Counted from the stretch's first letter, positions 7,520 through 14,376 are shown. The stretch is 14,376 nucleotides of DNA from CAWVWF01 sp963933885 (GCA_963933885.1 CAWVWF010000080.1:1-14376); one strand, 5' to 3'. Made by a program: numbers and translations. The notes: generated from the sequence alone by a model not told the origin.

Positions 7520-7786
7520 ATGTCGTTTCTTTTTAAAAATAATAAAAGCAAGCAATTCGATTATAAATCGTTTTACCATGATCCTCAAGACGAGGATGAC
7601 GGTAAACAGATTAAAAAAATCAAGTTTGCTCAAGAAATGTATATGAGATGGGAACGAATTCCTTTTTCTGTTTTAGAGAAACAAGGAAAAAGAAGTGTTA
7701 TGAGATTAAGTATCTTAATAGTAGCCTTCATTTTCGTAGCCATTTATATTTATGAATTGTATCAAGAGAAATTAACAGGATTATAA
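7520..7786 (+). CDS. Small single-helix membrane protein upstream of mutL
   Basis: This 88-residue protein has a charged, cytosolic-looking N-terminal part (residues 1-60, with the acidic run DPQDEDDGK at 21-29 and several KIK/KKI stretches). One strongly hydrophobic helix lies near residues 61-79, with a short polar end. A small protein of this type often lies directly before mutL in Flavobacteriia; such genes have sometimes been mislabelled as a riboflavin synthase subunit because ribH is commonly next to them. This protein shows no lumazine synthase features and ribH is not present here. Its stop codon is two bases before the mutL ATG, so it is the first gene of the mutL operon. The function is unknown. 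Confidence 0.8.
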   Translation: MSFLFKNNKSKQFDYKSFYHDPQDEDDGKQIKKIKFAQEMYMRWERIPFSVLEKQGKRSVMRLSILIVAFIFVAIYIYELYQEKLTGL

Positions 7787-7788
7787 TA

Positions 7789-9663
7789 ATGGGAAACGTA
7801 ATTAATTTATTGCCAGACTCGGTTGCCAATCAAATTGCTGCTGGAGAAGTTATCCAGCGCCCTGCAAGTATTGTAAAGGAACTTATGGAAAACTCCATAG
7901 ATTCTGGAGCAACCAAAGTCCAATTAATTATTAAAGATTCAGGTAGAACTTTAGTTCAAGTTATTGATGATGGTTGCGGAATGACAGAACAAGATGCTCG
8001 TATGAGTTTCGAACGTCACGCAACTTCTAAAATAAACATAGCTGAAGATTTATTCGCTTTATCTACTAAAGGTTTTCGTGGTGAAGCACTAGCTTCTATA
8101 TGTGCAGTTGCCCATGTTGAAATGAAAACAAGAAGAGGAATTGATGAACTTGGTTTTCACTTGGTAAATGAAGCAAGTGTAATTACAACTCAAGAACCTA
8201 CTGTTACTCCTGAAGGAACTTCTATTGCTGTTAAGAATATCTTTTTCAATATCCCTGCGAGAAGGAAGTTTTTGAAATCTAATACAGTCGAGACTAGACA
8301 CATTATTGATGAATTTCAACGTGTTGCTCTTGTTCATCCTGAGATCTCTTTTACTTTTATAAATAATGAGAACGAAGTTTATCATTTAGAAGCGGGTACT
8401 TTCAGACAACGAATTGTTGCCGTTTTTGGAAAAAACTATAACGAGCGTTTAGTACCTATTGAAGAGGATACAGATATTGTTAAAATAACAGGTTTTATCG
8501 GAAAACCTGAATTCGCTAAAAAAACTAGAGGTGAACAGTTTTTCTTTGTCAACAATCGTTTCATAAAAAATGGATACTTAAATCATGCAATTGCTCAAGC
8601 AATGGATGACTTATTGCCTCCTAATGGTTTCCCAACGTACTTTATTTTACTAGAGGTTGATCCTGCTGAAGTTGATATTAATATTCATCCAACTAAAACT
8701 GAAATTAAGTTTGTTGATGAGAAGTCTATCTATGCAATTTTAAGAGCAGCTTCAAAACAAAGTTTGAATAAATACAGTGTTGCTCCTACCCTAGATTTTA
8801 ACCAAGAGAATGCTTTTGACGCTCCTGCTTACAAATCAGACGGCGTTGTACGTATGCCAGAAGTTCAAGTTAATAAAAGCTTCAATCCTTTTCAAGAAGA
8901 AGATACGCAGCAACAAAATAAAAACTGGAGCTCTGGAAGTAGTTTGAAAAATAGTGATTCACGATCAAATTTTGAATGGAACAATATATACGAAGATCCT
9001 AAAGAACTTAAAAATGAAAACTTCGATGATCTTTTCGGAGAAATCGAGTTTGAAGAAGATGCCGATAAACAAACTCAACTCGTTGATCAGAATGGAGATG
9101 AATTTGGTTTTTTCAAGCAGATCTATAATCGATTCATTTTAACACAGAAAAATGGAACGCTAATTTGTATCGATCAAAAAAGAGCTCATGAACGTGTTCT
9201 TTATGAATATTTCATGACTGCAATGACGAGTCAGAAAATAAATACACAACAACTTCTTTTCCCAGAAACAATTACGCTTCAGGCTTCAGATGCTGAATTA
9301 TTAAGAGATATACTTCCTGAATTACAGCAGATGGGAATCGATATCAATCAGTTTGGTAAAAACGACTTTATAGTAAATGGACTACCTGCAGACTTGCATG
9401 AATTAAATGCAACTCAGTTAATAGAACAATTACTTGAACAGTTCAAGCTAAATACAGATGAAGTTAAAGTTGACAAAAGAAATGCTTTAGCTAAAAACTT
9501 AAGTAGAAACATAGCAATCAAAAGAGGTCAGAAATTAGAGATTGAAGAAATCAAGTCTTTAATACAACAGTTATTCTTATGTGAATCACCGCTTATCAAC
9601 CCAAGTGGTAGATCAACATTTTTTAACTTTACTACTGAGGAAATTATTAATAAATTAGGATAA
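7789..9663 (+). CDS. mutL: DNA mismatch repair protein MutL
   Basis: MutL links mismatch recognition by MutS to strand nicking and removal. The N-terminal GHKL ATPase is complete: GEVIQRP at residues 19-25, KELMENSIDSGA at 30-41 (Glu31 and Asn35 as catalytic and magnesium ligands), DDGCGM at 60-65, the FERHATSK stretch at 74-81 and GFRGEALAS at 95-103. The transducer domain runs to about 335 and includes VDINIHPTKTE. A polar linker of about 90 residues follows (about 345-430), then the C-terminal dimerisation domain. There the endonuclease motif reads DQKRAHERVLYE (462-473) in place of DQHAxxExxxxE, and the CPHGRP-type motif is replaced by CESPLINPSGR starting at Cys598. The length (624) is normal. 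The stop overlaps the rhomboid start by one base (TAATG). Confidence 0.97.
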   Translation: MGNVINLLPDSVANQIAAGEVIQRPASIVKELMENSIDSGATKVQLIIKDSGRTLVQVIDDGCGMTEQDARMSFERHATSKINIAEDLFALSTKGFRGEALASICAVAHVEMKTRRGIDELGFHLVNEASVITTQEPTVTPEGTSIAVKNIFFNIPARRKFLKSNTVETRHIIDEFQRVALVHPEISFTFINNENEVYHLEAGTFRQRIVAVFGKNYNERLVPIEEDTDIVKITGFIGKPEFAKKTRGEQFFFVNNRFIKNGYLNHAIAQAMDDLLPPNGFPTYFILLEVDPAEVDINIHPTKTEIKFVDEKSIYAILRAASKQSLNKYSVAPTLDFNQENAFDAPAYKSDGVVRMPEVQVNKSFNPFQEEDTQQQNKNWSSGSSLKNSDSRSNFEWNNIYEDPKELKNENFDDLFGEIEFEEDADKQTQLVDQNGDEFGFFKQIYNRFILTQKNGTLICIDQKRAHERVLYEYFMTAMTSQKINTQQLLFPETITLQASDAELLRDILPELQQMGIDINQFGKNDFIVNGLPADLHELNATQLIEQLLEQFKLNTDEVKVDKRNALAKNLSRNIAIKRGQKLEIEEIKSLIQQLFLCESPLINPSGRSTFFNFTTEEIINKLG

Positions 9664-10325
9664 TGTTAGATTTTAGAAACATACCACCTGTTACCAAGTA
9701 CTTGTTGATTCTCAACTTAATATTTTTTGTATTACAAAACATAATTCCAGTTGTTAATCAAGACTTTACATTACACTTTTTTAAGTCACCTAACTTTGAG
9801 CCGTACCAGTTAATCACTCATATGTTCATGCATGGTGGAATGTCTCACTTACTATTCAACATGTTTGGGCTATTTATGTTTGGACCAGATGTAGAAAGAA
9901 TGTTAGGTGAGAAAAAATTCCTAACATATTATGTATTAACTGGATTTGGAGCAGTAATTCTTCGTTTTATTGTTATCTATTTAATGAATGGAGATAGAAT
10001 ACATGACTTAGAATCAGATTTCATTAATAATTACATTTCATATAAAGAATACACAAATAATTATAATGGTGAATTCGGCAGCATGGTTGGTGCCTCTGGA
10101 GCATTATTCGGAATATTAGCAGCTTTCGGTTATTTATTTCCAGATCGAGAAATGTTTCTTTTTCAAATTAAAGCAAAACACTTCGTAATGATATATGCTG
10201 CTTATGAACTTTACAGAGGATTACAAGATGCACCACAAGATAACATTGCCCATTTCGCACATTTAGGTGGTGCATTATTCGGGTACTTGATTCTTAAAAA
10301 TTGGCGTAAAAAAAATATTTTTTAA
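9663..10325 (+). CDS. Rhomboid family intramembrane serine protease (first of two)
   Basis: Rhomboids cleave substrate proteins within or next to the membrane. The key residues are all visible in this 220-residue protein: the HMFMHGG region at 53-59 followed by His62 and oxyanion residue Asn66 (HLLFN), the nucleophile Ser145 within GASGALFG (143-150), and the catalytic His200 in IAHFAHLGGALFGY. About six hydrophobic segments fit the core rhomboid fold, with the N-terminal one at about 11-30. A long polar loop (about 110-138) separates two of the helices and is longer than in small rhomboids such as GlpG. The ATG overlaps the mutL stop codon by one base, and its own stop overlaps the next rhomboid's start the same way, so translation is probably coupled. 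The substrate is unknown. Confidence 0.93.
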   Translation: MLDFRNIPPVTKYLLILNLIFFVLQNIIPVVNQDFTLHFFKSPNFEPYQLITHMFMHGGMSHLLFNMFGLFMFGPDVERMLGEKKFLTYYVLTGFGAVILRFIVIYLMNGDRIHDLESDFINNYISYKEYTNNYNGEFGSMVGASGALFGILAAFGYLFPDREMFLFQIKAKHFVMIYAAYELYRGLQDAPQDNIAHFAHLGGALFGYLILKNWRKKNIF

Positions 10326-11227
10326 TGAAAGACATAATCAATCAAATAAAACAAAGCTATAAAGCAGGAGATATACTTACAAGGTTGATTTTCATTAACG
10401 TTGGAGTATTTTTCAGTATAAAAACAGTACAAATTATTTTCGGATTATTTACTATTATTGAAGTTCATGAGGTTAATGATGCCATATATAAATACCTGGC
10501 TTTCCCTAGTAACAATTTAGAAGCAGCTCTCTTTAGATTCCACACTGTAATTACTCATATGTTTTTACATCTAGGCTTTAGACACATATTCTACAATATG
10601 CTTTCACTTTACTTTTTAGGAAGAATTTTCCTTTCGTATTTCACTCCTAAAAAGTTTTTGGGTTTATATTTACTAGGAGGGTTTGCAGGTTTGATTTTAC
10701 TTGAAGTAATTCTTAAAATATCTCCTAAAGATCAACTTTCACTTCCTGCTCATGGAGCTTCAGCAGCAGTAATGACAATAGTAATCGGTATATGTGCATA
10801 TGTTCCGAAAGTTGAAGTTCGACCATTTGGACTTTTCCCGATTAAACTTATGTATGTTGGTATGGTCTATTTTCTTTTGGATTATCTTTTTTTAATGGAA
10901 GCAAATACTGGTGGACATATCGCTCACATTGGTGGAGCTATAACCGGTTATATTTTTGCGACAAGTGAAAAAAAAGGAAAGGATATTACTAAAGGTATGA
11001 ACTCTGTTATTTCAGGAATTGTCAACCTATTCAAAAGGAAGTCTAAACTTAAAGTAGTTCATTCTCAAAAGAATGTGCAGAACATGACTGATGATGAGTA
11101 CAATGAGAACAAGAAATACACTCAGAAAGAAATTGATAAAATCTTAGATAAAATTTCAGCTAGCGGTTACGAATCACTATCTAAACAAGAAAAGAAAGAT
11201 TTATATAATTTTTCGAACAACAAGTAA
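10325..11227 (+). CDS. Rhomboid family protease with C-terminal cytosolic tail (second of two)
   Basis: This 300-residue rhomboid differs clearly from its neighbour, so the pair is not a recent duplication. Catalytic features are HMFLHLGFRH (78-87) with Asn91, the nucleophile Ser146 in GASAAV (144-149), and the HIAHIGGAITGY region with His198 and His201. After the last membrane helix (ending near 211) there is a soluble tail of about 88 residues, rich in lysine. It ends in a compact segment starting TQKEIDKILDKISASGYESL and continuing SKQEKKDLYNF. This matches the small DUF6576-type tail found on many Bacteroidota rhomboids. It is the last gene of the mutL operon, 57 bases before a strong bidirectional terminator. 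Its start codon overlaps the previous stop in TAATG. The substrate is unknown. Confidence 0.92.
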   Translation: MKDIINQIKQSYKAGDILTRLIFINVGVFFSIKTVQIIFGLFTIIEVHEVNDAIYKYLAFPSNNLEAALFRFHTVITHMFLHLGFRHIFYNMLSLYFLGRIFLSYFTPKKFLGLYLLGGFAGLILLEVILKISPKDQLSLPAHGASAAVMTIVIGICAYVPKVEVRPFGLFPIKLMYVGMVYFLLDYLFLMEANTGGHIAHIGGAITGYIFATSEKKGKDITKGMNSVISGIVNLFKRKSKLKVVHSQKNVQNMTDDEYNENKKYTQKEIDKILDKISASGYESLSKQEKKDLYNFSNNK

Positions 11228-11284
11228 AACCGACTTGTAATTCTTAATTAATTAAATCCAACAAGAACTGTTGAATTTAGAAAC

Positions 11285-11319
11285 AAAAAAATCGCACCTA
11301 TAGGATGCGATTTTTTTTT
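11285..11319. terminator. Bidirectional hairpin terminator between convergent operons
   Basis: Arms at 11285-11296 (A-rich, ending ATCGCA) and 11306-11317 (TGCGAT then T) pair perfectly over 12 bases around a 9-base loop that contains CCTATAGG. On the plus strand a run of nine T follows (11311-11319), ending the mutL-rhomboid operon. On the minus strand the complementary A-run gives a T-run as well, so it can also end the small lipoprotein transcript coming from the right. Confidence 0.9.
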
Positions 11320-11330
11320 ATACTGTAATT

Positions 11331-11350
11331 AGATAACTTAAAAGTTATCT
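11331..11350. repeat. Inverted repeat over the stop codon of the small lipoprotein gene
   Basis: AGATAACTT (11331-11339) and AAGTTATCT (11342-11350) are perfect 9-bp arms with a 2-base spacer. The dyad spans the last codons and the stop codon (11338-11340) of the minus-strand lipoprotein gene, just ahead of the bidirectional terminator. It may form a second hairpin at the mRNA 3' end or be a protein-binding site. Confidence 0.45.
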
Positions 11351-11457
11351 TGTATTTTTTCGATCTTAGTATAAGCTGGACATACCTCATGAGATTTACA
11401 TGACGTCATTAATCCACTTACAAAAACTACTAATAATATTAATCCTGAAACTCTCAT
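11338..11457 (-). CDS. Small lipoprotein of 39 residues
   Basis: ATG at 11457-11455 opens a 39-codon frame ending in TAA (11340-11338). Residues 1-20 form a lipoprotein signal peptide: a basic start (MR), a hydrophobic core (GLILLVVFVSGLM) and a lipobox-like MTSC with Cys20. The -3 residue is Met rather than Leu. The mature part is only about 20 residues (CKSHEVCPAYTKIEKIQDNF) and carries a CPAY motif with a second cysteine at 26. Small lipoproteins with a CK-x-CPAY type mature region recur in Flavobacteriia, so this is probably a real gene that is easily missed because of its size. AGAGG lies directly before the ATG, a -7 promoter element lies 41 bases upstream, and a terminator follows. The function is unknown. 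Confidence 0.72.
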   Translation of the reverse strand: MRVSGLILLVVFVSGLMTSCKSHEVCPAYTKIEKIQDNF

Positions 11458-11498
11458 CCTCTTGTGTATGTATTCAATTTATATAAAAATACTTCTAA

Positions 11499-11506
11499 CA
11501 AATGTA
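11499..11506 (-). promoter_or_regulatory. -7 promoter element of the small lipoprotein gene
   Basis: The minus strand reads TACATTTG, an exact TAnnTTTG match, ending 41 bases before the lipoprotein ATG. No TTG lies at the usual -33 spacing. It would allow expression separate from the OmpA-like gene further upstream. Confidence 0.42.
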
Positions 11507-11619
11507 TTTATTACTAAATATAATAAAACGTTATTAACAATCTGTTTAAAACATCTCTGTAATTATCTCGTGTTCAGATTTAACGGAGCAATTCTAATAA
11601 GGTTTAGATTATTATTTTT

Positions 11620-13905
11620 TCAGATTTCAAATAATAAAATCAATTCACGTATTTCTCCAGATTTAAGATAAATCTGGACCTTTCTTCCGATTGAGCCTGA
11701 ATACCCTTTCATATTAAAATCCAAATCTAATGGCTCTACTTCTCCGGGGTTAATTCTCCATTCATTCCTTTTTGGAGCCATACAGTGACACCCCGTATTA
11801 ACGCTGTCTATCTCAATTATTGAGTCTGATAGATTTTCAATATAGAATCTCCAACTAAAATTAAGTGTATCAATTTTCCCTAAATTATAAGTTGTCTGAT
11901 TACTATCTAAACTGAACTTAAACGGAATATCTTTTCTAATTGAATCATTAATCAACTGTAAATTAATAATTTCTATTTTTCGTTCAAGTGCAGCTCCTTT
12001 ACTATAAACGGAATTCCTTGTATCGTAAAAATCATCACTAATAGTTGTATCAGATCTATGCTCTCCAAATGGAACTTTAATAATTTTAAGCAATCCTCCA
12101 TTCGCCGCTTTGTTATCCAAATACTTAGAGAATACATTCCCAGGATATCTTCTTAAGTAGTTTTGTAGACTATTAATTCTTCTCAGGGTAAGATTTACAT
12201 TATAGTCTGATTTTGCCAATGGAGACGCATATCCTTTTACCGAAAGCTCAATTTTATTTCCATTATTTAATTCCTTTATTAACTCAGCTGTAAAGATTTT
12301 TAAATCTGAAACACCTCTATGAACATAATCATCAAAGAAATCTTGAATTTCATCAACAGCTTCTAATGAATCCTCTCCGTGCAACTTCTTACTATACTCT
12401 TCTCTATAAGTAGGAATACGTTTAATATAACTGTTATATGTTTCCATATAAGAATAAGGTGTAATCGTATCCCAGTTATCAGGATTCGGTCTATCATTAT
12501 GAAAATACAAAGTAACATGATACTCTTCTACCAACCTCTGTAATCTTAACATCGTAGCGACATCGTCAGGTAGATCTAAAGTATCCTCAGGAGTTTTTAC
12601 AGGCTTTGGGAATTGATATGAAAATAAATCATTACAACACACAGCAACCTTATCAGTAATTGCTCCTATTCTTGAACTCGTAAACATTCCCGACAAAGAA
12701 TCATATGGTGAATAATACAAATCGTTTTCACTTGAATTTAGAGGAATCCCTAAATTCTTAATAGAAACAGGCCTCTTCCAGTTCCCTGTTGCTTTATACA
12801 TATCAAAACCACCAAGGTTGTAATGCCAGTTAGATGCAAAATAAACAACTTTTCTTTTACCATCATAAAAAGGTGACACCTCGTCTCCATAAGAATTAAC
12901 TTTTGATCCTAAATTCTTAGGGTTACTCCAGTTTCCTCTTTTGTATTCTGAGAACCAAATATCCCAACCACCTTTACCACCTTTCCTGTTCGAAGTGAAA
13001 AGTAAATACTGCTTTGAACCAATTTTAAAATAATGAGGATTTTTAGAAGCAAAGCCCTCGACGTTTACAGATAGTTTTTTCGGAACTTTAAAAGTTGGTT
13101 TACCATCCTTAATTTCCGTTTTGTAGATTTGAAAACCATCATTGGCTTCCAATTTAGAATAATAAAAGAAACCGCTTACAATATCTACAGAACCATTTGC
13201 TCGTGATTTTTTTGAAGAATAAATATAACTTGAATCCACTCTCCAAACACTATCTTCCTCAATCCCTTTATATATAGAAATAGAATACTTGTCTTTATCT
13301 ACTGAACCATTCTTATTATACTCAGGAGCTCGAAGCGTACTAAAAACTATACTTGTGTCAGATATGAAATAAGAATTAAATTCTGCACTCCCTGTATTCA
13401 ATTCTTCTCCTAAATTAGTTATCTCAACATCAACTGTATCGCCTAACAAAGTGTATACTTTTGAAAAAGACTTTACTTCATTTTTTGCTCTTCGATAATA
13501 AAGGTCATTTTTCACCTTGTAAGTTCTAGTAAACTTTTTAAATGCCTTTTCACTTTCTTCATACTTCCCTTCTCGTTTCAAGATTTCAGCAATATGAAAT
13601 AGGTAATCTGGATGACTATTTTTAAGAACACCATCTTTATCAATTTTCATTAATAATGGCATTGCCTTTTTATAATTATGAAAACCTTTATTTGAAATTG
13701 CTAATCGATAAATTAAACCTTCTGCAGTACTATCTATTTCAAAAGCCAAATCATAAAAATGAATAGCTCCAAAATAATCCCCCTCTTCCATTTTAAGATC
13801 ACCATTCTCAATTAAAGTATTGAGTTCAGTTACTTTAAAATATTTAGATTGTCCGAGGGAAATTCCAGATATAACAAAACATAATATGAATAGAACTTTC
13901 CTCAT
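11620..13905 (-). CDS. TPR/PD40/OmpA-like protein with C-terminal DUF1573-like domain (T9SS-type)
   Basis: I place the start at ATG 13905 (761 residues, MRKVLFILCFVISGISLGQ). It gives a clean signal peptide and overlaps the upstream stop in TAATG; an ATG 15 bases earlier would put five odd residues before it. Domains in order: signal peptide (1-19), TPR-like helices (about 28-130), a PD40/WD40-like propeller (about 160-430, with FTSNRKGGKGGWDIW and YFASNWHYNLGGFDMY), a linker with LYFHNDRPNP (466-475), and an OmpA-like region (about 530-650, ELSVKGYASPLAKSDYN then LRRINSLQNYL). A final domain (about 660-761) has GCHCMAP and INPGEVEP, like DUF1573. The TPR, propeller and OmpA order matches PorE-like periplasmic proteins of type IX secretion, which bind peptidoglycan and a PorP partner. 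The OmpA peptidoglycan-binding aspartate is not obvious. The CRD-like domain of PorE is not clearly seen. Confidence 0.85.
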   Translation of the reverse strand: MRKVLFILCFVISGISLGQSKYFKVTELNTLIENGDLKMEEGDYFGAIHFYDLAFEIDSTAEGLIYRLAISNKGFHNYKKAMPLLMKIDKDGVLKNSHPDYLFHIAEILKREGKYEESEKAFKKFTRTYKVKNDLYYRRAKNEVKSFSKVYTLLGDTVDVEITNLGEELNTGSAEFNSYFISDTSIVFSTLRAPEYNKNGSVDKDKYSISIYKGIEEDSVWRVDSSYIYSSKKSRANGSVDIVSGFFYYSKLEANDGFQIYKTEIKDGKPTFKVPKKLSVNVEGFASKNPHYFKIGSKQYLLFTSNRKGGKGGWDIWFSEYKRGNWSNPKNLGSKVNSYGDEVSPFYDGKRKVVYFASNWHYNLGGFDMYKATGNWKRPVSIKNLGIPLNSSENDLYYSPYDSLSGMFTSSRIGAITDKVAVCCNDLFSYQFPKPVKTPEDTLDLPDDVATMLRLQRLVEEYHVTLYFHNDRPNPDNWDTITPYSYMETYNSYIKRIPTYREEYSKKLHGEDSLEAVDEIQDFFDDYVHRGVSDLKIFTAELIKELNNGNKIELSVKGYASPLAKSDYNVNLTLRRINSLQNYLRRYPGNVFSKYLDNKAANGGLLKIIKVPFGEHRSDTTISDDFYDTRNSVYSKGAALERKIEIINLQLINDSIRKDIPFKFSLDSNQTTYNLGKIDTLNFSWRFYIENLSDSIIEIDSVNTGCHCMAPKRNEWRINPGEVEPLDLDFNMKGYSGSIGRKVQIYLKSGEIRELILLFEI

Positions 13906-14376
13906 TAATGGACTGGACAAAATTTAAACTGTGGTAATTTCTTAGGATATGGTATGATGTATATAACGGCTAATTCAACTCCACCTTTATAGTCTGATGC
14001 AGGAGTCAAACCCGAATAGTTAATATCATAACTTACTGCAGCTTTCAATCTATCGTAATTAATTCCAAGAATTAAGTCACCTGAATCTACAGCTCTAAAA
14101 TATGCTCCAAAAAATATTGACTGCTTAAAATACTTAGTTTTACTTAAGTTATAATCAACCAAGCTTCCAAAATTAATTGAGTTGAATTTCCCTTGAACTG
14201 AGATTTGAATTCCTGGCTGAATTTCCAATTTATTATTTAATTGATATTTACCTCCAACTTGCCAACTCCACCTTCTATCAAGTAAGATCTCATCATTATT
14301 AAAAAAGCTCTGCTTAGGTGTGAATAAATTGAAAACAGCAAAAGAAGTTCTAGCTTCAAACTTATCGGTTAATTTA
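13905..14376 (-). CDS. PorP/SprF family outer-membrane protein, C-terminal part (runs off the right edge)
   Basis: The frame is open from the window edge to TAA at 13907-13905, about 156 codons, so the N-terminus is missing. The visible part has FNLFTPKQSFFNNDE followed by WQVGGKYQLNN, QPGIQISVQGKF, FFGAYFRAVDSGDLILGINY, AVSYDINYSGLTP and GGVELAVIYIIPYP, ending FKFCPVH. These are hallmarks of the PorP/SprF family: alternating beta-strands of an outer-membrane barrel, the SYDxxxSxL motif and a terminal CP-x motif. Members assist secretion or attachment of type IX secretion substrates. Its stop overlaps the start of the OmpA-like gene in TAATG, so the two are coupled, as in known PorP/OmpA-type pairs. 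An internal TTG at 14228 is not the true start, since the frame continues upstream with family-like sequence. Confidence 0.88.
   Translation of the reverse strand, partial: KLTDKFEARTSFAVFNLFTPKQSFFNNDEILLDRRWSWQVGGKYQLNNKLEIQPGIQISVQGKFNSINFGSLVDYNLSKTKYFKQSIFFGAYFRAVDSGDLILGINYDRLKAAVSYDINYSGLTPASDYKGGVELAVIYIIPYPKKLPQFKFCPVH

Noticed and set aside
7482..7603. A 10-bp inverted repeat, ACCGTCATCC at 7482-7491 and GGATGACGGT at 7594-7603
   Set aside because: The arms are 102 bases apart and one lies inside the coding part of the small membrane protein; the promoter lies between them. A chance match is the simplest explanation.
7448..7633. A 61-codon minus-strand frame covering the mutL operon promoter
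   Set aside because: It is antisense to the small membrane protein gene and to its -7 element, with no promoter or domain of its own.
8089..8385. A 98-codon minus-strand frame inside mutL
   Set aside because: It lies wholly antisense to the conserved MutL ATPase region and has no family-like sequence or promoter.
11462..11671. A 69-codon plus-strand frame between the small lipoprotein and the OmpA-like gene
   Set aside because: It overlaps the end of the OmpA-like gene and the lipoprotein promoter on the opposite strand, and its composition reflects AT-rich intergenic DNA.
14226..14228. TTG as the start of the PorP/SprF-type gene
   Set aside because: The same frame stays open to the window edge and the upstream residues match the family, so the true start lies outside the window.
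1..14376. Defence islands, prophage, insertion sequences, CRISPR arrays and tRNA genes
   Set aside because: Both strands were read for direct repeat arrays, transposase or integrase motifs and tRNA-like folds; nothing supporting any of them was seen.

Overview
This is AT-rich chromosomal DNA from a member of the Bacteroidota, most likely Flavobacteriales. Three things support that. Several start regions carry the Bacteroidota -7 promoter element TAnnTTTG. A PorP/SprF protein sits next to a TPR/PD40/OmpA-like protein, a type IX secretion (T9SS) type of pairing. The proteins themselves (a 421-residue CysN, a MutL with a DQxRAH motif, a rhomboid with a C-terminal tail of the Bacteroidota type) look like that phylum. 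No transposase, integrase, tRNA, rRNA or CRISPR array is visible, and base composition looks even throughout.

Left part (1-4476, minus strand). The first 85 bases are the start of a biotin synthase gene leaving the window. A gene-poor stretch of about 600 bases follows; it holds a cluster of short dyads and one doubtful 44-codon ORF. Then comes a tight operon read leftward, cysQ-cysC-cysD-cysN. It encodes sulfate activation to APS (CysDN), phosphorylation to PAPS (CysC) and recycling of the PAP by-product (CysQ). It has a -7 promoter in front of cysQ and a strong hairpin terminator after cysN.

Middle part (4477-11319, plus strand). A divergently transcribed lipoprotein with a CotH-type domain is followed by a seven-helix membrane protein of unknown function, holA (DNA polymerase III delta, GTG start), and a compact four-gene operon. 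That operon is a small one-helix membrane protein, mutL, and two different rhomboid proteases. mutL/rhomboid 1 and rhomboid 1/rhomboid 2 overlap by one base in TAATG stop-start junctions. The promoters of holA and of the mutL operon lie so close to the start codons that the mRNAs may be leaderless. A bidirectional hairpin terminator at 11285-11319 ends this block.

Right part (11320-14376, minus strand). A 39-residue lipoprotein gene sits just before the shared terminator. Further right are a large periplasmic or outer-membrane protein (signal peptide, TPR, PD40 propeller, OmpA-like region, C-terminal DUF1573-like domain) and, coupled upstream through another TAATG junction, a PorP/SprF-family outer-membrane protein that runs off the window. 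Together these suggest a cell-surface or T9SS-linked module whose remaining parts, possibly a large surface protein, would lie upstream beyond 14376.

I see no clearly new defence or mobile system. The most interesting points are the DUF1573 extension on the T9SS-type OmpA protein, the altered metal-site motifs in MutL, the coupled mutL-rhomboid-rhomboid operon, the possible leaderless starts, and the missed small lipoprotein.
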